This document shows, one piece after another, positions 26,811-37,760 of a stretch of 64,000 nt of DNA. The stretch covers positions 21,073-85,072 of the forward strand of contig CAIQNV010000049.1 in assembly GCA_903873295.1 (NCBI GenBank), read 5' to 3'. The stretch comes from an uncultured Elusimicrobia bacterium (lineage in GTDB: Bacteria > Elusimicrobiota > Elusimicrobia > Elusimicrobiales > UBA9959). The notes under the pieces were generated by a model. That model had not been told where the DNA came from. It worked only from the letters and a program-made list of their open reading frames with translations, and did no database searches. Every line of letters starts with the position of its first letter. Position 1 is the first letter of the stretch. A program made the position numbers and the translations under genes.

Positions 26811-27743
26811 ATGAAAAAGATATTTATGCTCTACCTGCTGCTGGCTCTGCCGGCGGAGGCTTACGCCTCGGGGGCCGGGACTACGGCGGCGCCTTTTCTT
26901 AAGGCGGCCATGAGCCCGCGCGCGGTGGCCCTGGGGGGGGCTTTCAGCGCCCTGGCGGACGATTCCGGCGCGGTCTTCGTTAACCCGGCGGGTCTGGCGT
27001 TGTTCGACAGGCGGGAGGCGGCGCTCGATTTCAGCACCTACCTGCAGGACGCCAAGATGGGCAACCTTTCCTACGCCGGCATGATGGGCTTGCACAGGTT
27101 TGGCCTTGGAGTCACTTTTATGACGGTGGGGGGGATCGCAAAGACGCTTAACGACACACCCTCATCAGGCGCCGTGCCGGAGCTGGGCACTTTTGACGCC
27201 AGCGATATGGCCGTCACCCTGGCCTACGCCAAGAAAGAATTCGCTCCCGAGCTGATGCCGCGCCTGGACGGCGGCTTCTCGCTTAAATTCATCCGCTCGG
27301 CCATAGATACCAAGACCGCCTTCGCGGTCGCGGTCGACGCGGGCGTCATCTACCGGACCACGGAAAAAATCAACCTGTCCATGGCGCTCCAGAATTTGGG
27401 CACCAAAATGAAGTTCGTGGAGGAGTCGGACCCGCTGCCGCTTAACCTGCGCGCGGGAGCTCTTTACAAGGCCTCGGAGAAACTTAATGTGGCGGTCGAG
27501 ATAAACGAATATCTGCAGGATAATAAGATCTATCCCTCTCTCGGCGCGGAATACTGGTTCCGCAATGCCCTCGCCCTGCGCGGCGGCTACAAGTTCGGCT
27601 ACGATACCGCCAACCTGGGGTCCGAGGTGGGTCTCAGTCTGGGCTTCGGAATAAAGGTGCAGGGCCTCGGCGTCGATTACGCCTTCCTGCCTTTCGGCGA
27701 CCTGGGAAGCATCCACCGCTTCGGCGTCTGGATGCAGTTCTAG
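26811..27743 (+). CDS. PorV/PorQ-family outer-membrane protein
   Basis: 310 residues with a signal peptide (ending EAYASG), followed by the family hallmark AAPFLKAAMSPRAVALGGAF-type segment and ALADDSGAVFVNPAGLAL, then beta-barrel strands ending in GVWMQF. PorV is the outer-membrane shuttle that accepts type IX secretion cargo through its C-terminal domain. The giant protein immediately upstream carries such a C-terminal domain, so a cargo and receptor pairing is plausible. Related proteins also occur without type IX secretion, and no Sov, PorT or GldKLMN genes are in the window. A GAGG ribosome site precedes the ATG. Confidence 0.8.
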   Translation: MKKIFMLYLLLALPAEAYASGAGTTAAPFLKAAMSPRAVALGGAFSALADDSGAVFVNPAGLALFDRREAALDFSTYLQDAKMGNLSYAGMMGLHRFGLGVTFMTVGGIAKTLNDTPSSGAVPELGTFDASDMAVTLAYAKKEFAPELMPRLDGGFSLKFIRSAIDTKTAFAVAVDAGVIYRTTEKINLSMALQNLGTKMKFVEESDPLPLNLRAGALYKASEKLNVAVEINEYLQDNKIYPSLGAEYWFRNALALRGGYKFGYDTANLGSEVGLSLGFGIKVQGLGVDYAFLPFGDLGSIHRFGVWMQF

Positions 27744-27752
27744 TGCCTGTCC

Positions 27753-28400
27753 CTACAGTATAAAATCTTCATTAGGCCAATCCCCCGGAGTTCCTTCCAC
27801 CGTGGTAAGCCGCTGGTCTTCCTGCGAGGCCGCGCTCATTTTTTTATAAGATTCTTTGAGCTCGGTAAGGGAGACGTCGGACCTTTTTATCTTCATCATC
27901 ACAAAGTAGCTGACGGCGCCCGTGGCCGCCGATACCGGCAGCACATAGAGCCAGGCGTTGGACTTCAGCATGTAAATAAGCGCGGCGCAAAGAAAGGTCC
28001 AGAACGAAACCGAGAAGCTGGCTCCGGACAGGACGTAGGCCACGATTATATTATGTTCCTCGTTTTTTGAAAGAGAAAGTATTATGGCTATCAGCGCTAT
28101 ATTTATAAGCGCGAGATAAAGGGCGCGCGTGACCCAGTTCTTCCAGCGGTATTTCGAGAGCATTATGGTGCCGTAGATGGGATGGTTCACCATAATGGCG
28201 TCCTCAAAGCTGATTTCGGCCGCGAACTGCTGTATCTTAGGCGTCTCTTTGCCGGCGCCGGGATCGTAGTCGAAGGATTGCTCCTCGGGCCGGGTGTTGA
28301 CCTGGGCAGCCAGCGGGGAGGGGCAGAAGGCCGCCGCCAGCGCCAGCGCGGAGATAAAAAGAAGGGCCGCCCGTCCGCCCGGCCGTTTATTGGTTTTCAT
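27753..28400 (-). CDS. Hypothetical membrane protein
   Basis: About 215 residues from the Met at 28400, where a plausible signal peptide begins (ALLFISALALAAAFCPSPLAAQ). The following region contains a charged stretch, then three or four hydrophobic segments (ALYLALINIALIAIIL, a long Ser/Phe-rich segment, and WLYVLPVSAATGAVSYFVM), and a soluble C-terminal tail. No family was recognised. The start overlaps the end of the upstream 98-residue gene by 14 nt, so the pair is probably translated together. It converges with the PorV-like gene, with only 9 bp between stops. Confidence 0.6.
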   Translation of the reverse strand: MKTNKRPGGRAALLFISALALAAAFCPSPLAAQVNTRPEEQSFDYDPGAGKETPKIQQFAAEISFEDAIMVNHPIYGTIMLSKYRWKNWVTRALYLALINIALIAIILSLSKNEEHNIIVAYVLSGASFSVSFWTFLCAALIYMLKSNAWLYVLPVSAATGAVSYFVMMKIKRSDVSLTELKESYKKMSAASQEDQRLTTVEGTPGDWPNEDFIL

Positions 28401-28683
28401 TTTCCCCCATCTTCGGCACCGACGGCTTTGATTCCCCGTCAAGGCGGTAATATTGAGTGGCTCCCGAGCGCAGCTTCGTCGGGGTGTACTGCACCTCTCT
28501 GAGCTTGCTCTGCTGCGTTTTTGTGGGCGCCGTCTTCCTGATATTTATATTCTGGCGCACCGTGATGCGGTCGGTAAAATGCCAATAGGACGATACGAAG
28601 GCCCCTATGCTGCAGGCCAGTATTACCCCGGAGAGGAAGTACTGTTCCCTGTCCCTGCGTATCCAGAATTTGCGAATGTTCAC
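28387..28683 (-). CDS. Small single-pass membrane protein, unknown function
   Basis: 98 residues beginning at a GTG with AAGGAG five bases upstream. A basic N-terminus (MNIRKFWIRRDREQ) precedes one transmembrane segment (YFLSGVILACSIGAFVSSYW), then a polar tail ending SKPSVPKMGENENQ. This topology suggests a bitopic inner-membrane protein with the tail outside. It overlaps and is probably coupled to the downstream membrane protein. No homologue was recognised. Confidence 0.55.
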   Translation of the reverse strand: MNIRKFWIRRDREQYFLSGVILACSIGAFVSSYWHFTDRITVRQNINIRKTAPTKTQQSKLREVQYTPTKLRSGATQYYRLDGESKPSVPKMGENENQ

Positions 28684-28730
28684 TTAAGCTCCTTCAGGCT
28701 GAGCATCTTATCCTTTGGAAGGTCCGCACT

Positions 28731-29822
28731 TTATACGAATTCGCGAAAAACGGCGTTGGACACGTAAAGACGGTCTTCTTTTATCTTTATCCGGCGGCCG
28801 CTTTTTTCAAGAAGGCCGGCTTCCGTCAGCCGGTCCGTTTCCTCCTTGAATTCTATAAATATATCGTCAGGCAGTTCAATTCCGGCGGTCTTGCGCAGGC
28901 CCAGCATTATTTTTTCCGCATTTTTCTTCCGGCCGGAGAGGGTTTCCCTGTACTGCAGCGGGATCTCATCCCCGGCCAGAGCTGTTTTTACGTAGGCTGC
29001 GGTGCCGGCGGTGTTGGCCCGCCGTTCCCCGCCCAGGTAGGAGGCCGCCGAGGGGCCTAGGCCGAGGTATTCGCCCTGTTCCCAGTAATTAAGATTATGG
29101 ACGGACTCCCGCCCCGGCTGGGAGAAATTAGAGATCTCGTAGCGGCGGAAGCCGGCCAGTTTGAGCGCGGCCGCCCCCGCCTCGTACATATCGGCCGCCG
29201 CCTCGGGCTCCTCCTCCACCCCGGCCGCGGAGAACGGCGTTCCTCCGTGCACTTCCAGCGCGTAGAAGGAAACGTGCTCCGGTCTGAGTTTAAGGAGCCA
29301 GTCGATAGAGGCAGCAAAATCCTTAAGCGTCTGACCGGGCAGGCCGCACATCAGGTCCGCGTTCATGTTATCAAAGCCGGCGGCGCGCAGCAGGCCGAAG
29401 GCTTTTAGAAAATCCCCGGACATTGCCACTCGGCCCAGCCGCTTCAGAAGGTCGTCCTGGCAGGCCTGCAGGCCCAGGCTTATCCGGCTTATGCCGGCTT
29501 TTTTCAGCAGCCCGGCTTTCTCCGCGTCCAGGCTTTCCGGGTTGACCTCAAAGGTGCTTTCCTCCAGGCCACGCAGCGGCCCGGTTAAACCTGAAATAAC
29601 CGAAAAAAGTTTTTCCAGCTGTTCCGCGGAAAGCAGGCTGGGCGTGCCGCCGCCGACATAAAGGGTGTTGAACTTCCCCGCCAGGCCGGCATAGGAGGAA
29701 GCCTCCTTCTCAAGCGCCTTAAGAAAAGCGTCCGTCTCTTCGGGCGTTCCCGGGGCGGAGGCAAAATCGCAATAACCGCACTTGGCCCGGCAGAACGGGA
29801 TATGTAGATAAAGGCCCCTCAT
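28731..29822 (-). CDS. hemW: Radical SAM heme chaperone HemW
   Basis: 363 residues. The radical SAM cluster motif is at the very N-terminus (C11, C15, C18 in CRAKCGYC), preceded by LYLHIPF, which identifies the HemN/HemW family. LYVGGGTPSLL follows, and a HemN C-terminal domain is present (LNYWEQGEYLGLGPSAAS). The short N-terminus and lack of an extra Cys after the CxxxCxxC motif fit HemW rather than the oxidase HemN. HemW is thought to deliver heme to membrane proteins. The ATG has no ribosome site but a TATAAT lies 6 nt upstream. Confidence 0.88.
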   Translation of the reverse strand: MRGLYLHIPFCRAKCGYCDFASAPGTPEETDAFLKALEKEASSYAGLAGKFNTLYVGGGTPSLLSAEQLEKLFSVISGLTGPLRGLEESTFEVNPESLDAEKAGLLKKAGISRISLGLQACQDDLLKRLGRVAMSGDFLKAFGLLRAAGFDNMNADLMCGLPGQTLKDFAASIDWLLKLRPEHVSFYALEVHGGTPFSAAGVEEEPEAAADMYEAGAAALKLAGFRRYEISNFSQPGRESVHNLNYWEQGEYLGLGPSAASYLGGERRANTAGTAAYVKTALAGDEIPLQYRETLSGRKKNAEKIMLGLRKTAGIELPDDIFIEFKEETDRLTEAGLLEKSGRRIKIKEDRLYVSNAVFREFV

Positions 29823-29828
29823 GTATAG

Positions 29829-29834
29829 ATTATA
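29829..29834 (-). promoter_or_regulatory. -10 element 6 nt before the hemW ATG
   Basis: Perfect TATAAT on the minus strand, then CTATAC and the ATG. No -35 match at the usual distance. This is one of four such arrangements in the window and suggests a leaderless mRNA. Confidence 0.45.
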
Positions 29835-29884
29835 GCGAAGTAGCGGACTCCGAAGCGGGTAATAATGAGATCGCCGGGGAAATA

Positions 29885-29918
29885 AAAAACGGGAGCGGTT
29901 GATTCCGCCCCCGTTTTT
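29885..29918 (-). terminator. Terminator after the slipin gene
   Basis: AAAAACGGGAGCGG pairs with CCGCCCCCGTTTTT with one mismatch and a 6-nt loop. The flanking A and T runs make it work in both directions; on the minus strand it closes the slipin transcript. Confidence 0.8.
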
Positions 29919-29943
29919 CGCGTTTTGCCGCTTTGCTATGTCA

Positions 29944-30696
29944 CTATTTCACAGCGGGCTGGTCTTTCTTCATGAACAGGCTCAGCAGGTCTAAAGGCAC
30001 CGGGAAGATTATGGTCGAGTTCTTCTCCACGGAGATCTCGGACAGGGTCTGCAGGTACCTGAGCTGGATGGCGGCGGGATGTACGGTCATGATCTGTGCC
30101 GCGTCGGAGAGCTTCTGGGCGGCCTGGAATTCGCCCTCGGCGTGGATGACCTTGGCGCGGCGCTCGCGTTCGGCTTCGGCCTGTTTGGCGATGGCGCGCT
30201 GCATTTCCTGCGGCAGGTCCACGTTCTTCACTTCCACGCTGGAGATCTTGATGCCCCAGGGCTCGGTGTGCTGGTCCAGGATCTCCTGGAGGTTCTTGTT
30301 GATCTTGTCTCGCTGGGCGAGCAGGTCGTCCAGCTCCTGCTGCCCGAGCACGCTCCTGAGCGTGGTCTGCGCGAGCTGGCTGGTGGCGTACATATAGTTC
30401 TCTACGTTAAGGACAGCGGCCTGGGGATCGACGACCCTGAAGTAAATAACGGCGTTGACCTTTACCGAGATGTTGTCGCGGGTGATCACGTCCTGCGGGG
30501 GCACGTCGAGAACCACCACGCGCGTGCTCATGCGGAACATCTGCTGCACGCCGGGGATAAGGAAGATCAGGCCCGGGCCCTTTACGCCCGTGAAGCGGCC
30601 GAGCGTAAGCGTTACGCCGCGCTCGTACTCGTTAAGGATCTTTATGCTGGCAAAAAGAAGCACTACGACGATTATCACTAAAGGCGCTAAACCCAT
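29944..30696 (-). CDS. Slipin/stomatin-like SPFH-domain membrane protein
   Basis: About 250 residues. The start at 30696 is chosen because GGAGGT lies just upstream; a longer frame would add 46 residues without similarity. One N-terminal membrane segment ([16 protein letters not shown]) is followed by the SPFH domain ([14 protein letters not shown], then [19 protein letters not shown]) and a coiled-coil C-terminal arm ([20 protein letters not shown]). These proteins oligomerise in membrane microdomains; bacterial slipins often accompany a NfeD-type protein or protease, but none is adjacent here. The gene is divergent from nusB. Confidence 0.9.
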   Translation of the reverse strand: MGLAPLVIIVVVLLFASIKILNEYERGVTLTLGRFTGVKGPGLIFLIPGVQQMFRMSTRVVVLDVPPQDVITRDNISVKVNAVIYFRVVDPQAAVLNVENYMYATSQLAQTTLRSVLGQQELDDLLAQRDKINKNLQEILDQHTEPWGIKISSVEVKNVDLPQEMQRAIAKQAEAERERRAKVIHAEGEFQAAQKLSDAAQIMTVHPAAIQLRYLQTLSEISVEKNSTIIFPVPLDLLSLFMKKDQPAVK

Positions 30697-30826
30697 TTTA
30701 ACCTCCGTCCGAGCATAGATTTGCTGCACTTTAAGTCTACTAAAGAAGCCGGCGGAAAGCAAAGCGCGCTGGCCTGGCCGCGGTAAATTTTGTAATATAT
30801 ATCCTGTATAAAGGTCTTTACACTCT

Positions 30827-33255
<2,429 letters not shown>

Positions 33256-33302
33256 TTTTCTTCATTAAACCGCGCTTTGGCGTTGGATCCGGAAAATTCC
33301 GT

Positions 33303-34802
33303 ATGGACAAAACTGCGTATTTGAGCGTTTATGACAAGGCCGGGGCGGAGGAATTCGCACGGGGGCTGGGGGAGCTGGGGTTCGCGGTTTACGCCTCCGG
33401 CTCGACCTATAAGCTTTTAGCGGAGGCCGGGATAGAGGTGGAGGAGGTGCGCTATTCTCCGCCGGTGCCTTACGCCGTGCTGAAGGCGCTGTCGGGGCGC
33501 TTTCCGGCCGTTTCGGAGAACGGCGTGGAGCTGCCGCGCTTTTATGTGGTGGCCGCGAACCTCTACCCTATCGCCAGCATCGTCGGGCAGGAGGAGTTCG
33601 CCATAGAGGAACTTTCCAATTACCTGGACCAGTCCAACTCCGCCGTGCTGCGCGCCGCCGCGCGCGACTTTGAGAGCGTCATAACCGTCGCGAGCCCCGT
33701 GGATTACGGGCCCGTGCTGCGGGCTCTTAAGGAGGCCGGCGGCCTTGCGCCGGAACTAAAGAAGCAGCTGGCCGCCAGGGCCTGGCAGTGTCTGGCCGCG
33801 TACGACGCCACCGTGGCGCAGTATCTTTCCGAAACCGGAAACCTGCTGGGCGACGAAGTGGTGCTGTGCCTGAAAAAAGTGACGGACCTGGATTACGGCG
33901 AGAACCGCCACCAGAAAGCCGCCTTTTACGCGCTCAGCGGCGCCCGCCCCCGCGGCCTGAACGCCGCCAAGATCATTAAGGGCGCCGGGCTTAACCTCAA
34001 CCATTACCTCGATCTGGACACCGCTTTCGAGCTGGCGCTTGAATTCGACGGGCCCGTCTGCGTTATTTCCAAGCACGACAGGCCCACCGGGGTCTGCGCC
34101 GGCGGCACGCAGGCGGAGTGTCTGCGCGGCGCTTTAAAGAGCGATCCGGCGGGGGCCGTCGGCGGCACCGCGGCTTTCAACCGGCAGGTCGAGGCCGAAA
34201 CCGCCGGGGTGCTTGCTGAAACTTTTATAGAGGCCGTGGTCGCCCCGGGCTACGGCCCGGAGGCGCTTAAAATGCTGCGGGCCAAGGAAGGCCTGCGGAT
34301 AGTGTCGCTGCCCGCCCCGGTGCTTTCGCCCTACGAAGTAGAGCTGTGCTCTGTTTCCGGCGGGGTGCTTATTGAGGCTAAGGACAACAGGCTTTTTTCG
34401 GCGGAGCCTTCCTGTGTGACCAGGCGCCGGCCCACTGACGCCGAAACGCGCGCCCTGCTGCTGGCCTGGAAAACCGTTAAATACGCCAAAACCTACGCCG
34501 CGGCGCTCGCCGAAGGGCGCAGCACCATAGCCGTCAGCGCCTCGGAGAGTTCCACCTATGACGCGGTCAGGAATGCCCTGTGGAAAATGCGGGACAAGCG
34601 GTCCATCCTGCCGGGCTCCGGCCCGCTGGTGCTGGCCGCGGACGCGGCTTTGCCGCTTAAAACTTTACAGGCGGCGCTGGCGGGGGGAGTAAGCGCCGTG
34701 ATACAGCCCGGCGGCTGGCAGGACGACGAAGACTGCGTCCGGCTGTGCGATTCAAAAGGCGCGGCCATGCTCTTCGCCGGTATCCGCCACTTCAGACACT
34801 AA
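33303..34802 (+). CDS. Divergent PurH homologue (AICAR transformylase / IMP cyclohydrolase family)
   Basis: 499 residues aligning end to end with PurH: an MGS-like N-terminal domain (LSVYDKAGAEEFARGL), NLYP at 87-90, and a C-terminal end VIQPGG...GIRHFRH. Several family-defining sites are altered. The GRVKTLHP loop of the cyclohydrolase is missing, LRYGENPHQ reads LDYGENRHQ (196-204), and the transformylase KHxNPCG reads KHDRPTG (257-263), retaining K257 and H258 but not Asn, Pro-Cys order. It may be a diverged enzyme using a different route, or a paralogue with another function. No other pur genes are nearby. It is not translationally coupled to ligA (47-bp gap). Confidence 0.75.
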   Translation: MDKTAYLSVYDKAGAEEFARGLGELGFAVYASGSTYKLLAEAGIEVEEVRYSPPVPYAVLKALSGRFPAVSENGVELPRFYVVAANLYPIASIVGQEEFAIEELSNYLDQSNSAVLRAAARDFESVITVASPVDYGPVLRALKEAGGLAPELKKQLAARAWQCLAAYDATVAQYLSETGNLLGDEVVLCLKKVTDLDYGENRHQKAAFYALSGARPRGLNAAKIIKGAGLNLNHYLDLDTAFELALEFDGPVCVISKHDRPTGVCAGGTQAECLRGALKSDPAGAVGGTAAFNRQVEAETAGVLAETFIEAVVAPGYGPEALKMLRAKEGLRIVSLPAPVLSPYEVELCSVSGGVLIEAKDNRLFSAEPSCVTRRRPTDAETRALLLAWKTVKYAKTYAAALAEGRSTIAVSASESSTYDAVRNALWKMRDKRSILPGSGPLVLAADAALPLKTLQAALAGGVSAVIQPGGWQDDEDCVRLCDSKGAAMLFAGIRHFRH

Positions 34803-34850
34803 ACTAACTTATCCGCGGGATGCTTAGTCGGGGCCTACCGCAGGGGAGTC

Positions 34851-34974
34851 GGGGTCCTGGCGAGGGATTGCCCATTCCGCCGCGCAGGAACCGTTGCGCG
34901 GTTCCCCCCAGCCGGGATAATCAGGCTGGGGCCCCCCTCCCCAAAGCGGCTCCAGGGCAACCCCTCGCCACCCC
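34851..34974. other. Branched inverted-repeat structure in the purH-glnS gap
   Basis: Outer arms 34851-34873 and 34955-34974 pair over about 20 bp with a 3-nt bulge and one mismatch (TGGCGAGGG-TTGCCC core). Inside are two adjacent perfect hairpins, GGAACCG/CGGTTCC (34887-34905) and CCCCAGCC/GGCTGGGG (34906-34931). No convincing coding frame crosses it. It could be a structured RNA, an attenuator or a hairpin-type mobile repeat. Confidence 0.6.
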
Positions 34975-34981
34975 TCCGGTT

Positions 34982-35003
34982 TGGCTTATTTTTAAAAAAG
35001 CCA
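34982..35003. other. AT-centred hairpin
   Basis: TGGCTT and AAGCCA flank an AT-rich centre. It may work as a weak terminator; the T/A tract is inside rather than after the stem, so this is uncertain. It separates the two larger structured elements of the gap. Confidence 0.4.
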
Positions 35004-35022
35004 TGCTTGCCGTGTCGCGAGA

Positions 35023-35160
35023 CTGGCGGAGACCGTGTGGGCCGGGTTAGCAAAACCTTCTTGAGGGTGAGGCTTGCATAGCGCCGAACCCGAGAGATGA
35101 GGGAGGCCGCGGTGTGGCCGACCGCGTTTTCCGTTCCGGCCCACACGGCATGCCGCCCAG
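35023..35160 (+). repeat. Structured intergenic repeat element, copy 1
   Basis: Outer stem of 13 perfect bp (CCGTGTGGGCCGG / CCGGCCCACACGG at 35033-35045 and 35136-35148), extended outward by CTGGCGG / CCGCCCAG. Inside are AAAAC/GTTTT pairing, hairpin 1 closed by GGGT/ACCC with inner GCT/AGC, and hairpin 2 GGCCGC-GGT-GTGGCC. It shares the 16-mer CCGGGTTAGCAAAACC and CGGTGTGGCCGA with copy 2, while the stem sequences differ but stay complementary. Upstream of glnS. Confidence 0.7.
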
Positions 35161-35198
35161 CGCTAATCCACATTAAACCCCGAAGACTTATAAATTGT

Positions 35199-35204
35199 TA
35201 TAAT
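35199..35204 (+). promoter_or_regulatory. -10 element 6 nt before the glnS ATG
   Basis: Perfect TATAAT followed by TTTATT and the ATG, with no ribosome site. Only a poor -35 (TTAAAC, 19 bp away) is visible. Consistent with a leaderless mRNA. Confidence 0.5.
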
Positions 35205-35210
35205 TTTATT

Positions 35211-36905
35211 ATGGAAAACCAAGAGCCTAAGTCCAATTTTATACGCGAGATCATCGACGCTGACCTGGCTTCGGGCAAATCCGAAGGCCGCGTGCACACG
35301 CGCTTCCCGCCGGAACCCAACGGCTATCTGCATATCGGCCACGCCAAATCCATCTGCCTCAACTCCGGCCTCGCCCGCGACTATAAGGGGAAATTCAACC
35401 TCCGCTTCGACGACACTAATCCGTCCAAGGAAGAGCAGGAGTACGTGGATTCCATAGTCGAGGACGTGAAATGGCTCGGCGGCGACTTCGAAGACCGCCT
35501 ATTTTTCGCCTCCGACTATTTCCCGCAGATGTACGACTGGGCCATGGCGCTGGTTAAAAAAGGCAAAGCTTATGTCTGCGACCAGACCCCGGAAGAGGTC
35601 CGCCGGTCCCGCGGCACCCCCAGTGAGCCGGGTAAAGACAGCCCCTTCCGCAACCGGTCCATAGAAGAGAACGCCGACCTGTTCGAGCGCATGAAGAACG
35701 GCGAGTTTCCCGACGGTTCCCGCGTGCTGCGCGCCAAGATAGACATGGCCCACCCGAACCTGTACCTGCGCGACCCCGTGATGTACCGCATCCTGCACGC
35801 CGAACACCACCGCCAGGGGGGGAAGTGGTGCGTCTATCCTATGTACGACTGGGCTCACGGTCTAGAGGATTCCATCGAGCAGATCACCCATTCCATCTGC
35901 ACCCTTGAGTTCGAGAATCACCGGCCGCTATACGACTGGTTCCTGAACGCGCTGGAGACCTACCATCCCCGGCAGATAGAATTTGCCCGCCTGAACCTGA
36001 GCAACACCGTTCTGAGCAAGCGCAAACTGCTCGAGCTGGTGCGGGATAACCATGTCAGCGGCTGGGACGATCCGCGCATGCCCACCATCTCCGGGCTGCG
36101 GCGCAGGGGCTATACCTCTGATTCCATCCGGGCTTTCTGCGCGGAGATAGGCGTGGCCAAGTTCAACAGCATCGTGGATATCTGGGTGCTGGAAAACTCC
36201 CTCCGCAACGAACTGAACAAGACCGCGACCCGCGTGATGGCGGTGCTGCGCCCGCTGAAAGTGGTGATAGATAATTACCCCCAGGACCAGGCGGAGGAGA
36301 TGGACCTGGTGAATAACCCCGAAGACCCCGCCGCGGGCGCCCGCAAGGTGCCGTTCTGCCGGGAGATCTATGTCGAGCAGGACGACTTCAAGGAAGTCCC
36401 GCCGCCTAAATTCTTCCGCCTGACTCCCGGCCGGGAAGTGCGACTGCGCTCCGCCTATATAATCAAGTGCGTGGAAGCGGTCAAGGACGCGGCTGGAAAC
36501 GTCACGGAAGTCCGCTGCACCTACGATCCGGCGACGCGCGGGGGCACCGCGCCCGACGGCCGCAAAATAAAAGGCACTATCCACTGGGTTTCGGCCCGGC
36601 ACGGGTTCGCCGCCCCGGTGCGGCTGTATGACGCGCTGTTCACCAAGCGCGCGCCCGAGGACGTTGAAGAAGGCCGGGACTTCAAGGAAAACCTGAATCC
36701 AGCGTCGCTGGAGACCATAAATAACGCCTGGTGCGAGCCGGGCCTGAAGAACGTTCCCGCCGCCTCGCGGTTCCAGTTCGAGCGGCTGGGTTACTTTTTT
36801 ACGGACCCCCGGGATTCGAAGCCCGGCGCCCCGGTCTTTAACCGCACGGTGACGCTGAAGGACACCTGGGCCAGGATAGAACAAAAAGATCCGGCGGCGA
36901 AGTAG
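35211..36905 (+). CDS. glnS: Glutaminyl-tRNA synthetase
   Basis: Class I synthetase charging tRNA-Gln directly. 564 residues from the ATG at 35211. HIGH motif at residues 41-44 in [17 protein letters not shown]-like motif VLSKRKL near residue 268, and a C-terminal anticodon-binding double beta-barrel. The HIGH context with FDDTNP and the LSKRKL form distinguish it from GluRS, which is encoded separately 4 kb downstream. It heads a run with nadK, recN and gltX. In-frame codons upstream of the ATG cross the structured repeat and are not part of the protein. Confidence 0.95.
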   Translation: MENQEPKSNFIREIIDADLASGKSEGRVHTRFPPEPNGYLHIGHAKSICLNSGLARDYKGKFNLRFDDTNPSKEEQEYVDSIVEDVKWLGGDFEDRLFFASDYFPQMYDWAMALVKKGKAYVCDQTPEEVRRSRGTPSEPGKDSPFRNRSIEENADLFERMKNGEFPDGSRVLRAKIDMAHPNLYLRDPVMYRILHAEHHRQGGKWCVYPMYDWAHGLEDSIEQITHSICTLEFENHRPLYDWFLNALETYHPRQIEFARLNLSNTVLSKRKLLELVRDNHVSGWDDPRMPTISGLRRRGYTSDSIRAFCAEIGVAKFNSIVDIWVLENSLRNELNKTATRVMAVLRPLKVVIDNYPQDQAEEMDLVNNPEDPAAGARKVPFCREIYVEQDDFKEVPPPKFFRLTPGREVRLRSAYIIKCVEAVKDAAGNVTEVRCTYDPATRGGTAPDGRKIKGTIHWVSARHGFAAPVRLYDALFTKRAPEDVEEGRDFKENLNPASLETINNAWCEPGLKNVPAASRFQFERLGYFFTDPRDSKPGAPVFNRTVTLKDTWARIEQKDPAAK

Positions 36906-36908
36906 ACT

Positions 36909-37751
36909 ATGAAACACATAAAAAACGTGATCCTGTTTTATAATTCCAAACGGCGCAAAGCGCTGACCTACTCCGCGGCCATAGAGCGCAGGCTGCGCCA
37001 GGGCGGGGCTAAAGTCCTGAAGATATGCGTTAACGACGCCTTCCGCGGCTTTAAGACGGCCGACGCGGCCGTGGCCGTGGGCGGGGACGGCACGGTGCTT
37101 TACGCCGCCCGCCACGTGGTGGACCGCGGGCTGCCGGTACTGGGGATAAACGCCGGAGGCCTCGGCTTCCTCAGCGGCATAGAGCAGAAAGAATTTTTAA
37201 GGAGCGCGGACGTGTTCCTTAGGGGCGGGTTCAAGAAAATAAAGCGCAGTCTGCTTTCGGTCAGCGTGGTCCGCGGGCGCAAAACGGTTTCCGGCCCGCT
37301 GCCGGCGCTTAACGACTGCGTGATACACAGCCCCGAATCCCGCGCCTTCACGCTGCGCGCCTCTTTCGGGAACCAGTTCCTTTCCGAATACTTCGGGGAC
37401 GGGCTCATCGTTTCCACCCCGAGCGGCTCTACCGCTTACAGCCTGGCAGCCTCCGGCCCGATAGTGATGCCCGACCTGGAGGTTTTCCTTCTTACCCCCG
37501 TCTGTCCGCACACTCTGACTCACCGCCCTATTGTTCTTTCGGCGTGCGAGGCGCTTAAGGTGGCCGTCCATGGCGGCCATTCGGCGCCGCTGGTGCTGTC
37601 GCTCTCCATGGACGGGCAGGAGACTTTCCGTCTTGAGCCCGGAGACACGGTTCTGGTGCGGCGGCATCCGCGCAGTTTCGAGATGCTCGCCCCGGCGGGA
37701 TTTTCGTATTTCGATATCCTCCGCCGCAAACTGAGCTGGGGAGAGCGCTAG
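36909..37751 (+). CDS. nadK: NAD kinase
   Basis: Phosphorylates NAD+ to NADP+. 280 residues. GGDGT motif at 58-62, followed by INAGGLGFLS; catalytic-region LND (ALNDCVI) and the DGLIVSTPSGSTAYSLAASGPIV signature are intact. It starts 3 bp after glnS and is followed 9 bp later by recN, so it belongs to the same unit. The nadK-recN pairing is common in bacteria. Confidence 0.95.
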   Translation: MKHIKNVILFYNSKRRKALTYSAAIERRLRQGGAKVLKICVNDAFRGFKTADAAVAVGGDGTVLYAARHVVDRGLPVLGINAGGLGFLSGIEQKEFLRSADVFLRGGFKKIKRSLLSVSVVRGRKTVSGPLPALNDCVIHSPESRAFTLRASFGNQFLSEYFGDGLIVSTPSGSTAYSLAASGPIVMPDLEVFLLTPVCPHTLTHRPIVLSACEALKVAVHGGHSAPLVLSLSMDGQETFRLEPGDTVLVRRHPRSFEMLAPAGFSYFDILRRKLSWGER

Positions 37752-37760
37752 CGCTACGAC

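Noticed and set aside
34820..35210. Short coding frames and an N-terminal extension of glnS across the structured gap
   Set aside because: They cross perfect inverted repeats, have no ribosome sites, and GlnRS homologues begin near the ATG at 35211.
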